15,447 bases of DNA from an uncultured Oscillospiraceae bacterium (GTDB taxonomy: Bacteria; Bacillota; Clostridia; Oscillospirales; Oscillospiraceae). A program made the translations under genes and the position numbers. The DNA lies in contig CAAFMK010000073.1 in assembly GCA_900763995.1 (NCBI GenBank), forward strand, positions 1 to 15,447. Reading direction: 5' to 3'. Positions 1-7,454 of the stretch are shown piece after piece (positions within the stretch are counted from its first letter, which is position 1; each line of letters opens with the position of its first letter). Below the pieces are notes generated by a model. It was not told the DNA's origin. It saw only the letters and a program-made list of their open reading frames with translations, and did no database searches.

Positions 1-1686
1 AATGATATTTTTAAGGATCTGGAGTTCTGGCAGATTTTGATGAATCTGGTCTGGTACTACATCCTGTTCATAGCTGTACGACTGATTTTAGGGCGCAACC
101 GCAGGGCGGCGGCCCTGTCCAGCGTGTTGGTTTTTGTACTGGGACTGGTCAACCACTATGTCCTCCGGTTCCGGGGGAGAATCCTATTTCCCGCTGATGT
201 GACCGGCTGGCGCACCGCAGCCAATGTGGCAGATGGCTTTGACTACTCCATAGATCCATACATCATGCAGGCCGGTGTTTTGCTTGTGGTCTATTTATTT
301 TTAATACTGGTCTGTCCCGCCCAGAAAAAACGGGCCAGGATCAAGCTGCCGGTTGCGGTGGTGCTGTGGGTGGCCATATTGGGCTATGGATACGCCTTTT
401 TCTGTACACCAATGCTCCCAAGTCTGGGCATCTACACCCAGCAGTGGGTCACCCAGCGCAACGGATTTTTGCTCAACTTTACCATCGCCCTACGGTACTC
501 CTCGGTAGATAAGCCGGAGGACTACTCAGAGGACACAGTTCTGGCACTGATGGAGGAGTACCCCGGGTTAGAGGGGGACCCCACCCAACAGCCTGTGAAT
601 ATCATTGGCATTATGAACGAGTCTTTTGGGGACTTTTCCATCTTTGATTCCTTTGCCCCATCTGAAGATCCCACCCCATTCCTCCACTCCATGGAGGAGA
701 ACACCATAAAGGGATGGATGTACTCCTCAGTCACTGGAGGGGGTACCGCCACCATAGAGTTTGAATTTCTCACCGGATTTACCAGTCTGTTCCAGCCCCC
801 TCATACGGTGGCCTACCAGCTGTATGTGGAGGAGGGGATGCCCTCTCTGGCGGCACTGGCGGGCAGTCAGGGCTATCAGAGCACCGCATTCCACCCCTAT
901 AAATCCTCGGGCTGGAACCGGGTACTGGCCTATGACTACCTAGATTTTGACCGGCAGATGTACGAGGAGGATGTGGCAGACCCCCACTATGTGCGCAACT
1001 ATGTATCTGATCAGTCCAGCTATGAGATGATCCGTCGGTCTGTGGAACAGGAGAAGTCCACCTTCTTTTTCAATGTGACCATGCAAAACCACAGTGGCTA
1101 CGCCCAGGGGTGGAAAAACCTGGAGAACACCATCGACCTGCCCCAGAATTTAAAGGATGCAGATGGCAGTGCCAGACAGTATTTCAGTCTGATGCGGGAG
1201 AGTGACAAGGCGCTGGAGGAGATGATCGCCTACTACAGCCAGTGCGATGAGCCCACCATGATCGTCTTTTTTGGAGACCATCAGCCCCCGTTGAACAATG
1301 CCTTCTATGAGGAGCTCTATGGGAAAAAGCTCTCTGAGCGCACCACCCAGGAGGTGATGGAGCAGTACGCCGTTCCCTTCTTCATCTGGGCAAACTTTGA
1401 CATCGAGGAGCAGGAGGATGTGGTCATCAGTCCCAATTATCTGGGGGTACTTACGGCTCAGACAGCCAACCTCCCCATGACTGGGTACATGAACTTCCTG
1501 TCCCAGATGTATGAGGAGCTGCCTGTGATCACCCCAGTGGGCTTTGTCACAAAGGACGGCCAATTTTTAAAGAGATCGGAATTGAATGAGAGCCAGCAGG
1601 AGTGGCTGAGACAGTATGAGATCCTCAACTACTGTGGTATGGTAGACCTCTTTGAGGAGGCCCGCCCCATGTTCTGTATGGATTGA
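1..1686 (+). CDS. LTA synthase family sulfatase (5' end cut by window edge)
   Basis: Polytopic membrane protein with an extracellular sulfatase/phosphoglycerol-transferase domain, of the family that polymerises glycerol phosphate from phosphatidylglycerol (lipoteichoic acid) or makes related polymers. The frame is open from base 1, so the TTG/ATG near 37-42 are probably internal codons and the N-terminus lies outside the window. About four hydrophobic segments are visible in the first 135 residues; family members usually have five, which fits a missing first helix. The catalytic domain shows NESF (Glu codon 619-621, metal ligand), GGGTATIEFEF (candidate nucleophile Thr at codon 745 or 751, equivalent to S. 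aureus LtaS Thr300), FHPYKSSGWNR, NHSGY, and FFGDHQPPL with Asp-His at 1276-1281 (metal ligands). The gene ends at a strong terminator and converges on the AI-2E gene. Family assignment is firm. The exact polymer made is not visible, so no symbol is given. Confidence 0.9.
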   Translation, partial: NDIFKDLEFWQILMNLVWYYILFIAVRLILGRNRRAAALSSVLVFVLGLVNHYVLRFRGRILFPADVTGWRTAANVADGFDYSIDPYIMQAGVLLVVYLFLILVCPAQKKRARIKLPVAVVLWVAILGYGYAFFCTPMLPSLGIYTQQWVTQRNGFLLNFTIALRYSSVDKPEDYSEDTVLALMEEYPGLEGDPTQQPVNIIGIMNESFGDFSIFDSFAPSEDPTPFLHSMEENTIKGWMYSSVTGGGTATIEFEFLTGFTSLFQPPHTVAYQLYVEEGMPSLAALAGSQGYQSTAFHPYKSSGWNRVLAYDYLDFDRQMYEEDVADPHYVRNYVSDQSSYEMIRRSVEQEKSTFFFNVTMQNHSGYAQGWKNLENTIDLPQNLKDADGSARQYFSLMRESDKALEEMIAYYSQCDEPTMIVFFGDHQPPLNNAFYEELYGKKLSERTTQEVMEQYAVPFFIWANFDIEEQEDVVISPNYLGVLTAQTANLPMTGYMNFLSQMYEELPVITPVGFVTKDGQFLKRSELNESQQEWLRQYEILNYCGMVDLFEEARPMFCMD

Positions 1687-1693
1687 CACAAAG

Positions 1694-1729
1694 AAAAGCT
1701 GCCGCCTTTAAAAGAAAGCGGCAGCTTTT
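1694..1729. terminator. Bidirectional intrinsic terminator between convergent genes
   Basis: A perfect 12-bp inverted repeat (arms 1694-1705 and 1718-1729, AAAAGCTGCCGC and its complement) encloses a 12-nt A-rich loop. The GC-rich core is flanked by A4 on one side and T4 on the other, so it can act on both strands. It lies 7 nt after the stop of the LTA-synthase-family gene and 18 nt past the stop of the minus-strand AI-2E gene. Confidence 0.9.
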
Positions 1730-1747
1730 GTTGTAGAAACTGGGTGG

Positions 1748-2917
1748 TCACACCTGGTCTGACCCAGTTTCCTCCAGGGGAGCGGGAGGTGTGGGGAGGG
1801 AGTTGCGCTTGACCACATCGGTACGGATCATCTGGTAACAGGTGGCAGTGAGGGGGACAGCCAACAGCATACCACCGATTCCCAGCACACCGCCGCCGAT
1901 GGTGACAGCGGCCAGCACCCAGATGCCGGGCAGGCCAATGGAGGAGCCCACCACCTTGGGGTAGATGAGATTGCCCTCCAGCTGCTGCAAAATCGAGATA
2001 AACAGCAAAAACAGCAGCGCCTTGATGGGGGATACGGTGAAGATCATAAAGGCACCCACACCAGCGCCAATATAGGCACCGGCCACCGGGATCAGGGCGG
2101 TAAAGCCGATAAGGGCACCCACCATGGAGGCGTAAGGGAACTGGAAGATCATCATGCCCGTCATACACAGCAGACCAAGGATCACCGCCTCAGTACACTG
2201 CCCCACTACAAAGTTGTGGAAGCAGGAGTTCAATGTCTGTAAGAAGTAGGTCAGACGGTTGTACCATGTGGGTTTGAGATATGTTTTCAACAGTACACAG
2301 CAGTTTTGCCCCAGCTTCTCCTTGCCCACCAGCAGATAGATGGAAAATATAATGCTGACAATGGCGGTGAAGGCGGTGGAGACGGTGGCGGAAACCAGAG
2401 ATACCACAGAGCCCATCACACTCCCCAGACCAGCAATCAGCCAGTTGACAGTGGTGGTGACGACCTCTTTCCAGTCAATGGAGCCATCAGACAGGATAAG
2501 GCCGGAGAAAGCGGCCAGCTGATCCATATTCAGGTTTTCATTGAGCTTCAGGCTCAGATCCTCCAAAATGGGGATGCTCTCCCGTACCAGCAGGGTGATA
2601 CAGTTGACAAGCTCAGGCAGGATCATCCGCACCAGAAGAATGACGATGGCAATCAAGCTGGCGTAGGCCAGCAGCAGGCATACAGGCCGCCGACTTTTGA
2701 CAATGGCATTATTTTGAGAGGATGGAAAGTAGATCCGCTCATACTGGCTCATCAGGATGTTTACGGCATAGGCCATGATCGCCCCGATGACCAGGGGGAA
2801 AGCGGCCCCCAAACCCAACAGTAACAGTCTGGACAGATTGCTCCAGTAGTGGATGGCCAGGTACAGAACAAACAGCGCAGCGCACAGGCGCACAGGGGCT
2901 TTCCACTCCTGCTTCAT
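1748..2917 (-). CDS. AI-2E family transporter-like membrane protein
   Basis: A 389-residue polytopic membrane protein of the PF01594 family (PerM/YtvI/TqsA group), whose members have been linked to autoinducer-2 export, Na+/H+ antiport or unknown transport. Hydrophobic segments lie near residues 11-25, 31-56, 79-100, 160-197, 242-258, 264-295, 300-312 and 332-362. A less hydrophobic amphipathic stretch at about 101-150 is typical of the family. The C-terminal half carries the family signatures IPVAGAYIG (276-284) and QQLEGNLIYPKVVG (311-324) followed by IGLPG. The ATG overlaps the rimM stop codon by one base (TAATG), so translation is probably coupled. It is the last gene of the ylxM-ffh-rpsP-khpA-rimM operon and ends at the 1694-1729 terminator. 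Its substrate cannot be predicted. Confidence 0.88.
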   Translation of the reverse strand: MKQEWKAPVRLCAALFVLYLAIHYWSNLSRLLLLGLGAAFPLVIGAIMAYAVNILMSQYERIYFPSSQNNAIVKSRRPVCLLLAYASLIAIVILLVRMILPELVNCITLLVRESIPILEDLSLKLNENLNMDQLAAFSGLILSDGSIDWKEVVTTTVNWLIAGLGSVMGSVVSLVSATVSTAFTAIVSIIFSIYLLVGKEKLGQNCCVLLKTYLKPTWYNRLTYFLQTLNSCFHNFVVGQCTEAVILGLLCMTGMMIFQFPYASMVGALIGFTALIPVAGAYIGAGVGAFMIFTVSPIKALLFLLFISILQQLEGNLIYPKVVGSSIGLPGIWVLAAVTIGGGVLGIGGMLLAVPLTATCYQMIRTDVVKRNSLPTPPAPLEETGSDQV

Positions 2918-3414
2918 TACAGTCCCTCCATCATGTTGACCAGGATAAATCCATCCTGAATATTGGTTTCTGCAATAAACTGTGGGACGGCGGGGATCAT
3001 CAGCTCCCGCTCACCGCCCTTTATGACATAGACATTGCTGGCAGGCAGGGTGAGCACATCGGCCACCTTGCCCAGCACCTCATTGGACTGGGCATCCCGC
3101 ACCTCCAGACCGTAAATATCGGCCAAAAAGAAGCTTCCCTCAGGTAAATTGGCGTCCGCCCGATCAATGTATAAAATGGCGTTTCGCAAAGAAAGGGCAC
3201 TGGGCACATCGGTCACACCCTCAAATTTCAAGATGGCCATGTGCTTGTGGACACGGGCCCGCTCGACCTTGATGGGCCAGTGGGTCTTATCCACATAGAG
3301 GGTCTTGAACTGGCACAAAAAGTCGGGGGAATCAGCCCAGGGCTGTACCCGTACCTCTCCCATCAGCCCGTGAACATTGGTGACCTTTCCTACCTCTAAA
3401 TATTGCTCAAGCAT
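2917..3414 (-). CDS. rimM: Ribosome maturation factor RimM
   Basis: A 165-residue protein that binds ribosomal protein S19 and assists late maturation of the 30S head and 16S rRNA processing. The N-terminal barrel begins with the family motif EVGKVTNVHGLMGEVRV (residues 6-22). The C-terminal PRC barrel spans about residues 95-163, with GLEVRD, the VYVIKGGERELMIPA core and a FILVNMMEGL end. Length is normal. The ATG start has a GGAGG site 8 nt upstream. It follows khpA after a 58-nt spacer containing a strong hairpin, and its stop codon overlaps the start of the AI-2E gene. In most Firmicutes trmD and rplS come next; neither is present here. Confidence 0.96.
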   Translation of the reverse strand: MLEQYLEVGKVTNVHGLMGEVRVQPWADSPDFLCQFKTLYVDKTHWPIKVERARVHKHMAILKFEGVTDVPSALSLRNAILYIDRADANLPEGSFFLADIYGLEVRDAQSNEVLGKVADVLTLPASNVYVIKGGERELMIPAVPQFIAETNIQDGFILVNMMEGL

Positions 3415-3438
3415 AGTATTGTCCTCCGTTAATATAGA

Positions 3439-3471
3439 ACAAAGGCGCAGGGAACCCCCCTGCGCCTTTGT
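3439..3471 (-). terminator. khpA-rimM intercistronic hairpin (attenuator or processing stem)
   Basis: A perfect 14-bp inverted repeat (arms 3439-3452 and 3458-3471, ACAAAGGCGCAGGG and its complement) with a 5-nt loop starts 1 nt after the khpA stop codon. In the minus direction the stem ends in TTTGT and is followed by TCTATATT, a broken rather than strong U-tract. It may act as a partial terminator lowering rimM/AI-2E expression relative to rpsP and ffh, or as an mRNA 3'-end stabiliser. The structure is directly visible; its activity is inferred. Confidence 0.6.
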
Positions 3472-3472
3472 G

Positions 3473-3703
3473 TTAATCGACGATTTCTACGCTGATATGT
3501 TTTCCGGCCCGCTGGGCGGCGGAACGCATCAGGATACGGATCTCCTTGGCGACACGGCCCTGACGGCCGATCACTTTGCCCATATCCTCGGGGGCAACCC
3601 GAAGCTCCAGCACAGTCTCGCCATCGCCCTCGACCTCAGCGACAGACACCTGCTCGGGGTGTTCCACCAGGTTCTGGGCAACATAGGTCAGAAGCTCTTT
3701 CAT
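3473..3703 (-). CDS. khpA: KH-domain RNA-binding protein KhpA (YlqC)
   Basis: A small single-KH RNA-binding protein. In Streptococcus and other Firmicutes, KhpA pairs with KhpB/EloR and binds many RNAs, affecting cell elongation and division. The hallmark GxxG loop is in KVIGRQGRVAKEIRIL, followed by a short C-terminal strand ending HISVEIVD. The ATG at 3703 gives 76 residues, the usual KhpA length. A longer TTG start at 3721 is possible but would sit inside the GGAGG ribosome binding site (about 3715-3719), so ATG is preferred. It lies 21 nt downstream of rpsP, its normal position in the rpsP-khpA-rimM operon. Confidence 0.93.
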   Translation of the reverse strand: MKELLTYVAQNLVEHPEQVSVAEVEGDGETVLELRVAPEDMGKVIGRQGRVAKEIRILMRSAAQRAGKHISVEIVD

Positions 3704-3724
3704 TGTGTGCACAACCTCCAAGCC

Positions 3725-3964
3725 TTACAGGGCACCGGCCTTCTTCAGCAGGTCACGGACGGTCTCAGTGGGCTGAGCGCCAGTCTTGATCCAAGCCTGA
3801 GCACGGTCCACATCCACCTTCAGCTCGGCGGGGTTGGCGATGGGGTTGTAGATGCCGATCTCCTCGATGAAACGGCCATCACGGGGATAGCGGGAGTCAG
3901 CCACTACGATGCGGTAAAAAGGAGCCTTCTTGGCACCCATACGGCGCAGTCTGATTTTAACCAT
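3725..3964 (-). CDS. rpsP: 30S ribosomal protein S16
   Basis: A 79-residue small-subunit protein, full family length. It opens with MVKIRLRRMGAKKAPFYRIV and continues with VADSRYPRDGRFIEEIGIYN, the conserved S16 core, ending in RDLLKKAGAL. S16 binds 16S rRNA early in 30S assembly. A strong GGAGGTG site sits 7 nt before the ATG. It lies 82 nt after ffh and 21 nt before khpA, the classical Firmicutes arrangement that couples SRP and ribosome genes. Confidence 0.98.
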   Translation of the reverse strand: MVKIRLRRMGAKKAPFYRIVVADSRYPRDGRFIEEIGIYNPIANPAELKVDVDRAQAWIKTGAQPTETVRDLLKKAGAL

Positions 3965-4046
3965 GTATATTCACCTCCAAATGAATGTATCGTTGTATAT
4001 GGAAAACACACCAGGGTGTCTTACCAGTGAGAAAGTGGGCCGGGGA

Positions 4047-5426
4047 TCAGAAGGGGAGGCCCATGCCGCCGCCCATACCGGGGAAGCGGCCCCCTTTTTT
4101 GCTCATCACCTTGCGCATATTTCGGGGCATTTTGCCGCCGGAGAATTGCTTGGTCATGGTCTGGAGCAGGTCAAACTGCTTGAGCAGGCGGTTGACATCC
4201 ACCACCTGGGTACCAGAGCCGGCCGCAATGCGCTTTTTCCGGCTGGAGTTCAAAACGCTGGGATTTTCCCGCTCATAGGGGGTCATGGAGGTGATGATGG
4301 CCTCCATGCGCTGGAGCAGTTTGTCATCCATGGTGGCCCCCTCCAGATCAGAGGCCTTTACCCCGGGTATCATCCCGGCAATATCGCTCAGAGAACCCAT
4401 ATTTTTCAGCTGGGCCATCTGCTCATAAAAATCAGTGAGGGTAAACTTGTTTTTGCGCAGCTTCTCCTGTAATTCAAGGGCCTTTTTCTGGTCGAAGGTC
4501 TGCTCGGCCTTCTCAATAAGGGAGAGCATATCGCCCATCCCCAAAATACGGCTGGCCATCCGGTTGGGGTGGAATACCTCGATCTGATCCAGCTTCTCGC
4601 CCATACCCACAAACTTGATGGGCTTGCCAGTGACGGCCCGAATGGAGAGGGCCGCACCGCCGCGGGCGTCGCCGTCCAGCTTGGTGAGCACCACACCGTC
4701 AATGTCCAGAGCCTCGTCAAAGGCCTTGGCGGCGTTGACCGCATCCTGACCGATCATGGCGTCCACCACAAGCAGGATCTCAGTGGGCTCTACAGTGGCC
4801 TTGATACTGCGCAGCTCGTCCATCAGTGCCTCATCCACATGGAGACGACCGGCGGTATCCAGAAACACCATGTCATTGCCATGCTTTTGGGCATGGGCGA
4901 TGGCCGCCTTGGCAATGTCCACCGGGTTGGCCTGTCCCATCTGGAATACGGGGATGTCCAGCTGTTTTCCCACTACCTCCAGCTGCTCAATGGCGGCGGG
5001 GCGGTAGATGTCACAGGCCACCAGCAGGGGCCGCTTGTTATGCACCCGCTTCATCAGTCCGGCCAGCTTGGCACCATTGGTGGTTTTACCAGCACCCTGC
5101 AGACCCACCATCATCACCACAGTGGGTGGCTTTGGTGCAATGGTCAGCTTGGTGCTGGAGCCGCCCATCAGCTCGGTGAGCTCCTGATTGACGATCTTGA
5201 TGATCTGCTGTGCGGGGGACAGGGCCTCCAGCACATCGGAGCCAACGGCCTTTTCAGTGACCTGAGAGACAAATTGCTTGACTACCTTGTAGCTGACATC
5301 GGCCTCCAGCAGAGCCAGGCGGATCTCCCGCATGGCCTCTTTCACATCGGCCTCAGACAGGCGGCCCTTGCCCCTGAGCTTTTTAAAGGCCGCAGAGAGT
5401 TTTTCAGAAAGTCCTTCAAAAGCCAT
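4047..5426 (-). CDS. ffh: Signal recognition particle protein Ffh (SRP54)
   Basis: A 459-residue SRP GTPase that binds signal peptides on nascent chains with the SRP RNA and docks with FtsY at the membrane. The N domain covers about residues 1-90. The G domain has the P-loop GLQGAGKTT (108-116), the DTAGR switch (190-194), TKLDGDARGG (248-257) and GMGEKLDQIEVF. The methionine-rich M domain follows from about 300, with GMIPG, RRMEAIITSMTP-like and SRKKRIAAGSGT RNA-binding segments. The tail is Gly/Met-rich and ends GGGMGLPF. Length is standard. The ATG follows ylxM by 3 nt, with an AAAGGAG site inside the end of ylxM, so the two are probably coupled; YlxM is a known SRP-associated partner in some Firmicutes. 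Confidence 0.98.
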   Translation of the reverse strand: MAFEGLSEKLSAAFKKLRGKGRLSEADVKEAMREIRLALLEADVSYKVVKQFVSQVTEKAVGSDVLEALSPAQQIIKIVNQELTELMGGSSTKLTIAPKPPTVVMMVGLQGAGKTTNGAKLAGLMKRVHNKRPLLVACDIYRPAAIEQLEVVGKQLDIPVFQMGQANPVDIAKAAIAHAQKHGNDMVFLDTAGRLHVDEALMDELRSIKATVEPTEILLVVDAMIGQDAVNAAKAFDEALDIDGVVLTKLDGDARGGAALSIRAVTGKPIKFVGMGEKLDQIEVFHPNRMASRILGMGDMLSLIEKAEQTFDQKKALELQEKLRKNKFTLTDFYEQMAQLKNMGSLSDIAGMIPGVKASDLEGATMDDKLLQRMEAIITSMTPYERENPSVLNSSRKKRIAAGSGTQVVDVNRLLKQFDLLQTMTKQFSGGKMPRNMRKVMSKKGGRFPGMGGGMGLPF

Positions 5427-5429
5427 GGG

Positions 5430-5795
5430 TTACTCCTTTAACAAAATCTGGGCGGTATCCCGGGCCCGCAGGGCCAGTGATTCCAGCTCCGGATTGTCCT
5501 GATGGTTGGCCAGCTCCGCCATACGCACCGTGTCCCGGGCGATCTGCTCCAGCTGGCTGCGCATGGTGTGAAAGCGCTTGATCAGTCCGGTCTTATCCTC
5601 CAGGTCTGTGAGGACACCTTCTGCCCGGACGATGACATCGCGCACCCCCTGGCGGGTGATGCCGTAATTTTCAGCGATCTCCCCCAGGGACAGGTCCTCG
5701 TTGTAGTAAAGGTCATAAAATTCTTTCTGACGGTCTGTGAGTACATCGCCATAAAAATCGTACAGCATCGCCATACGATAAGCCTGGCTTTTCAT
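5430..5795 (-). CDS. ylxM: YlxM-type putative DNA-binding / SRP-associated protein
   Basis: A 121-residue helical protein of the UPF0122/YlxM family with a sigma-70 region 4-like helix-turn-helix: LTDRQKEFYDLYYNEDLSLG followed by EIAENYGITRQGVRDVIVRA. In streptococci YlxM interacts with Ffh and SRP RNA; the HTH resemblance also suggests DNA binding, and the role is not settled. The ATG at 5795 is chosen because an AAGGAGGT site lies about 9 nt upstream and the product then begins MKSQAYRMAMLYDFYG at family length. Extending the frame to 5879 would add 28 unsupported residues overlapping the promoter. It is the first gene of the operon. Confidence 0.92.
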   Translation of the reverse strand: MKSQAYRMAMLYDFYGDVLTDRQKEFYDLYYNEDLSLGEIAENYGITRQGVRDVIVRAEGVLTDLEDKTGLIKRFHTMRSQLEQIARDTVRMAELANHQDNPELESLALRARDTAQILLKE

Positions 5796-5816
5796 CTCGG
5801 CAGACCTCCTTAACAG

Positions 5817-5843
5817 AAAAAATGTAAAGCCGATCAACTTTAC
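5817..5843 (-). promoter_or_regulatory. Short hairpin with U6 run in the ylxM leader
   Basis: On the minus strand GTAAAG (5843-5838) pairs with CTTTAC (5829-5824), with a possible extra G-U pair, followed immediately by ATTTTTT (5823-5817). The stem is weak and would start at about the first transcribed base. It is more likely a 5'-end-protecting hairpin than an efficient terminator, but attenuation is possible. Confidence 0.4.
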
Positions 5844-5850
5844 GGTGGGA

Positions 5851-5879
5851 AGTCTATCACATCCAGGCGCCTTTGTCAA
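5851..5879 (-). promoter_or_regulatory. Promoter of the ylxM-ffh-rpsP-khpA-rimM operon
   Basis: Read on the minus strand: TTGACA (5879-5874), exactly 17 nt, then TAGACT (5856-5851) preceded by TGA, an extended -10. The predicted start is near 5844, giving a leader of about 50 nt before the ylxM ATG. The perfect -35 and spacing make this a strong sigma-A-type candidate. Confidence 0.82.
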
Positions 5880-6167
5880 GTAAGAATACTTGCCCTATCC
5901 TGTGTTGTTTTTTGGTATATAACCACATGGGGGCGGGAAAACTGGAAAAAGGCCGGGATGGATGACAGCCTTTGGCGATATTTTTTCAAAAAAGTTTTTC
6001 CACAAGATAGGACATGATCGTGGAAAAATTCGGTCACCGGACAGGTGCCCTGGGGAATGGGGTGGGGTGCAAAAGATTTGCTTTCCATCTGTAATCGTGA
6101 TATGATAACCCATATCCTTTGAGGAAGCAATTTCCTCTTAATTTTCCTAGAGAAAGGAATCACGCCT
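5880..6167. other. Divergent intergenic region between ylxM and ymfF operons
   Basis: Together with the ylxM promoter and leader this makes about 370 gene-free bases. It contains the ymfF promoter (6078-6106), a 9-bp dyad at 5995-6028, and small leader hairpins at 6121-6137. I see no SRP RNA, riboswitch consensus or tRNA. The minus frame at 5876-6163 has no ribosome binding site or family resemblance and overlaps both promoters, so it is not called. Confidence 0.6.
6078..6106 (+). promoter_or_regulatory. Promoter of the ymfF-ymfH-lgt-folD operon
   Basis: TTGCTT (6078-6083), 17 nt, then TATGAT (6101-6106) preceded by TGA, an extended -10. The predicted start is near 6113, leaving a leader of about 55 nt. 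The leader has a GAGGAA/TTCCTC hairpin (6121-6126 with 6132-6137) and a GAAAGGA ribosome binding site before the ATG at 6168. Confidence 0.72.
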
Positions 6168-7451
6168 ATGTCTCAAATGACACACCGGGAGCTGTTTCCC
6201 GGGGTATGGCTGCGTACAGTCCATACCAATAAATTTAAAAGTGCCTATCTCTCTGTTACCATGCTCACCCCTCTGGATCAGGCCGCTGCCGGGGCAAACG
6301 CCATGATCCCAGCTGTGCTGCGCCGGGGAACAGCGGTGCATCCAGATATGGAGTCTTTGTCCGCCGCTTTGGATGAATTGTACGGCGGTGCCATTGAGCC
6401 AGCCATCCGCAAAAAGGGTGAGACCCAATGTGTGGGCTTTGTGGCCAGCTTTTTGGATGATTCCTATACCCTGAAAGGGGAGAAGATTCTGGAGTCAGCG
6501 GCCGCCCTGCTGGGGGAACTGCTGCTGAACCCCCACACCCAGGACGGCCACTTTGATGTGGACTATGTGGAGGGAGAAAAGCAGAATCTCATTGACCGCA
6601 TTCGGGGCCAGATCAATGATAAACGCACCTACGCCACCCAGCGTCTGGTGCAGGAGATGTGCCAGCACGAGGCCTTCGGTGTGGACAAGCTGGGGGATGA
6701 GGACAGTGTGGCCAAGATCACCCCGGACAGCCTGTGGCAGCGGTATCAGCAGCTGCTGAAGGAGGCCTGCATCGAGGTCTACTACTGCGGCTCCGCCAGC
6801 CCGGAGCGGGTGGAGGAGGCCATGCGGGCGGCTCTGTCCGCCCTGCCTGTCAACTCAGAGCGCACCATGCCTGAGTGTGACATCCGCATCACAGCTGGAG
6901 ATAAGCCCCGAGTGGTGGAGCAGGCCCTGGATGTTACACAGGGCAAGCTGGCCCTAGGCTTCCGCACCGGGGGGCAGACCTGCTGGGATGAGAGCTACCC
7001 CGCCCTCACCATGTGCAATGCCATTTTTGGCGGCACCACATTGTCCAAGCTCTTTATGAATGTGCGGGAGAAGCTCTCCCTATGCTACTACGCCAGCTCC
7101 ATGATGGAGAAGCAAAAGGGACTGGTCATCGTCTCCTCCGGCATTGAGTTTGATAAGTACCAGACTGCCAAGGAGGAGATTTTAGCCCAGCTGGAGGCTG
7201 TCCGTCGGGGCGAGATCGAGGACTGGGAGCTGGAGGGTGCCCGCCGCACCCTCATCGGCGGCCATATGGCTACCCTGGACGACCAGGGGCGGCAGGAGGA
7301 GTTCTGGCTGGGCCAGACCGTGGCCGGACTGGACACCACCATCGAGGAGCTGGCCGCCCAGTTCGAGACAGTCACCCGGGAGCAGGTGGCTCAGTCTGCC
7401 CAGAAGCTGGAGCTTGACACCATTTATTTCCTCAAGGGAAAGGAGGGCTAA
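6168..7451 (+). CDS. ymfF: M16-family peptidase-like protein without zinc motif (YmfF type)
   Basis: A 427-residue protein with the two-lobed M16 (pitrilysin/processing-peptidase) fold. Where active M16 enzymes have HxxEH, this one reads AMIPAVLRRGTAVHPDMESL (residues 45-64), with no zinc-binding histidines, so it is probably the non-catalytic partner of the following gene. The same motif, followed by AALDELYGG, is typical of the YmfF group, annotated as associated with the EF-P 5-aminopentanol modification locus in Bacillus. The C-terminal lobe has GGTTLSKLFMNVREKLSLCYYASS, as in M16 C-terminal domains. The gene ends 3 nt before ymfH. The family call is firm. The link to EF-P modification is by homology only, and no YmfI-type reductase is present here. 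Confidence 0.85.
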   Translation: MSQMTHRELFPGVWLRTVHTNKFKSAYLSVTMLTPLDQAAAGANAMIPAVLRRGTAVHPDMESLSAALDELYGGAIEPAIRKKGETQCVGFVASFLDDSYTLKGEKILESAAALLGELLLNPHTQDGHFDVDYVEGEKQNLIDRIRGQINDKRTYATQRLVQEMCQHEAFGVDKLGDEDSVAKITPDSLWQRYQQLLKEACIEVYYCGSASPERVEEAMRAALSALPVNSERTMPECDIRITAGDKPRVVEQALDVTQGKLALGFRTGGQTCWDESYPALTMCNAIFGGTTLSKLFMNVREKLSLCYYASSMMEKQKGLVIVSSGIEFDKYQTAKEEILAQLEAVRRGEIEDWELEGARRTLIGGHMATLDDQGRQEEFWLGQTVAGLDTTIEELAAQFETVTREQVAQSAQKLELDTIYFLKGKEG

Positions 7452-7454
7452 CTT

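Noticed and set aside
3965..4046. Terminator between ffh and rpsP
   Set aside because: There is only a 4-5 bp stem (ACACC/GGTGT) with a 2-4 nt loop before GTTTT, too weak to call and followed by the well-spaced rpsP ribosome binding site.
4569..5441. 290-codon plus-strand frame over ffh
   Set aside because: Codon-aligned antisense shadow of ffh, caused by avoidance of TTA, CTA and TCA codons.
5876..6163. 95-codon minus-strand frame in the ylxM-ymfF intergenic region
   Set aside because: It overlaps two good divergent promoters, lacks a ribosome binding site and resembles no known protein.
5880..6167. SRP RNA gene near ffh
   Set aside because: The conserved SRP RNA apical loop sequence (GGUCAGG...GGAAGCAGC type) is not present on either strand of this region.
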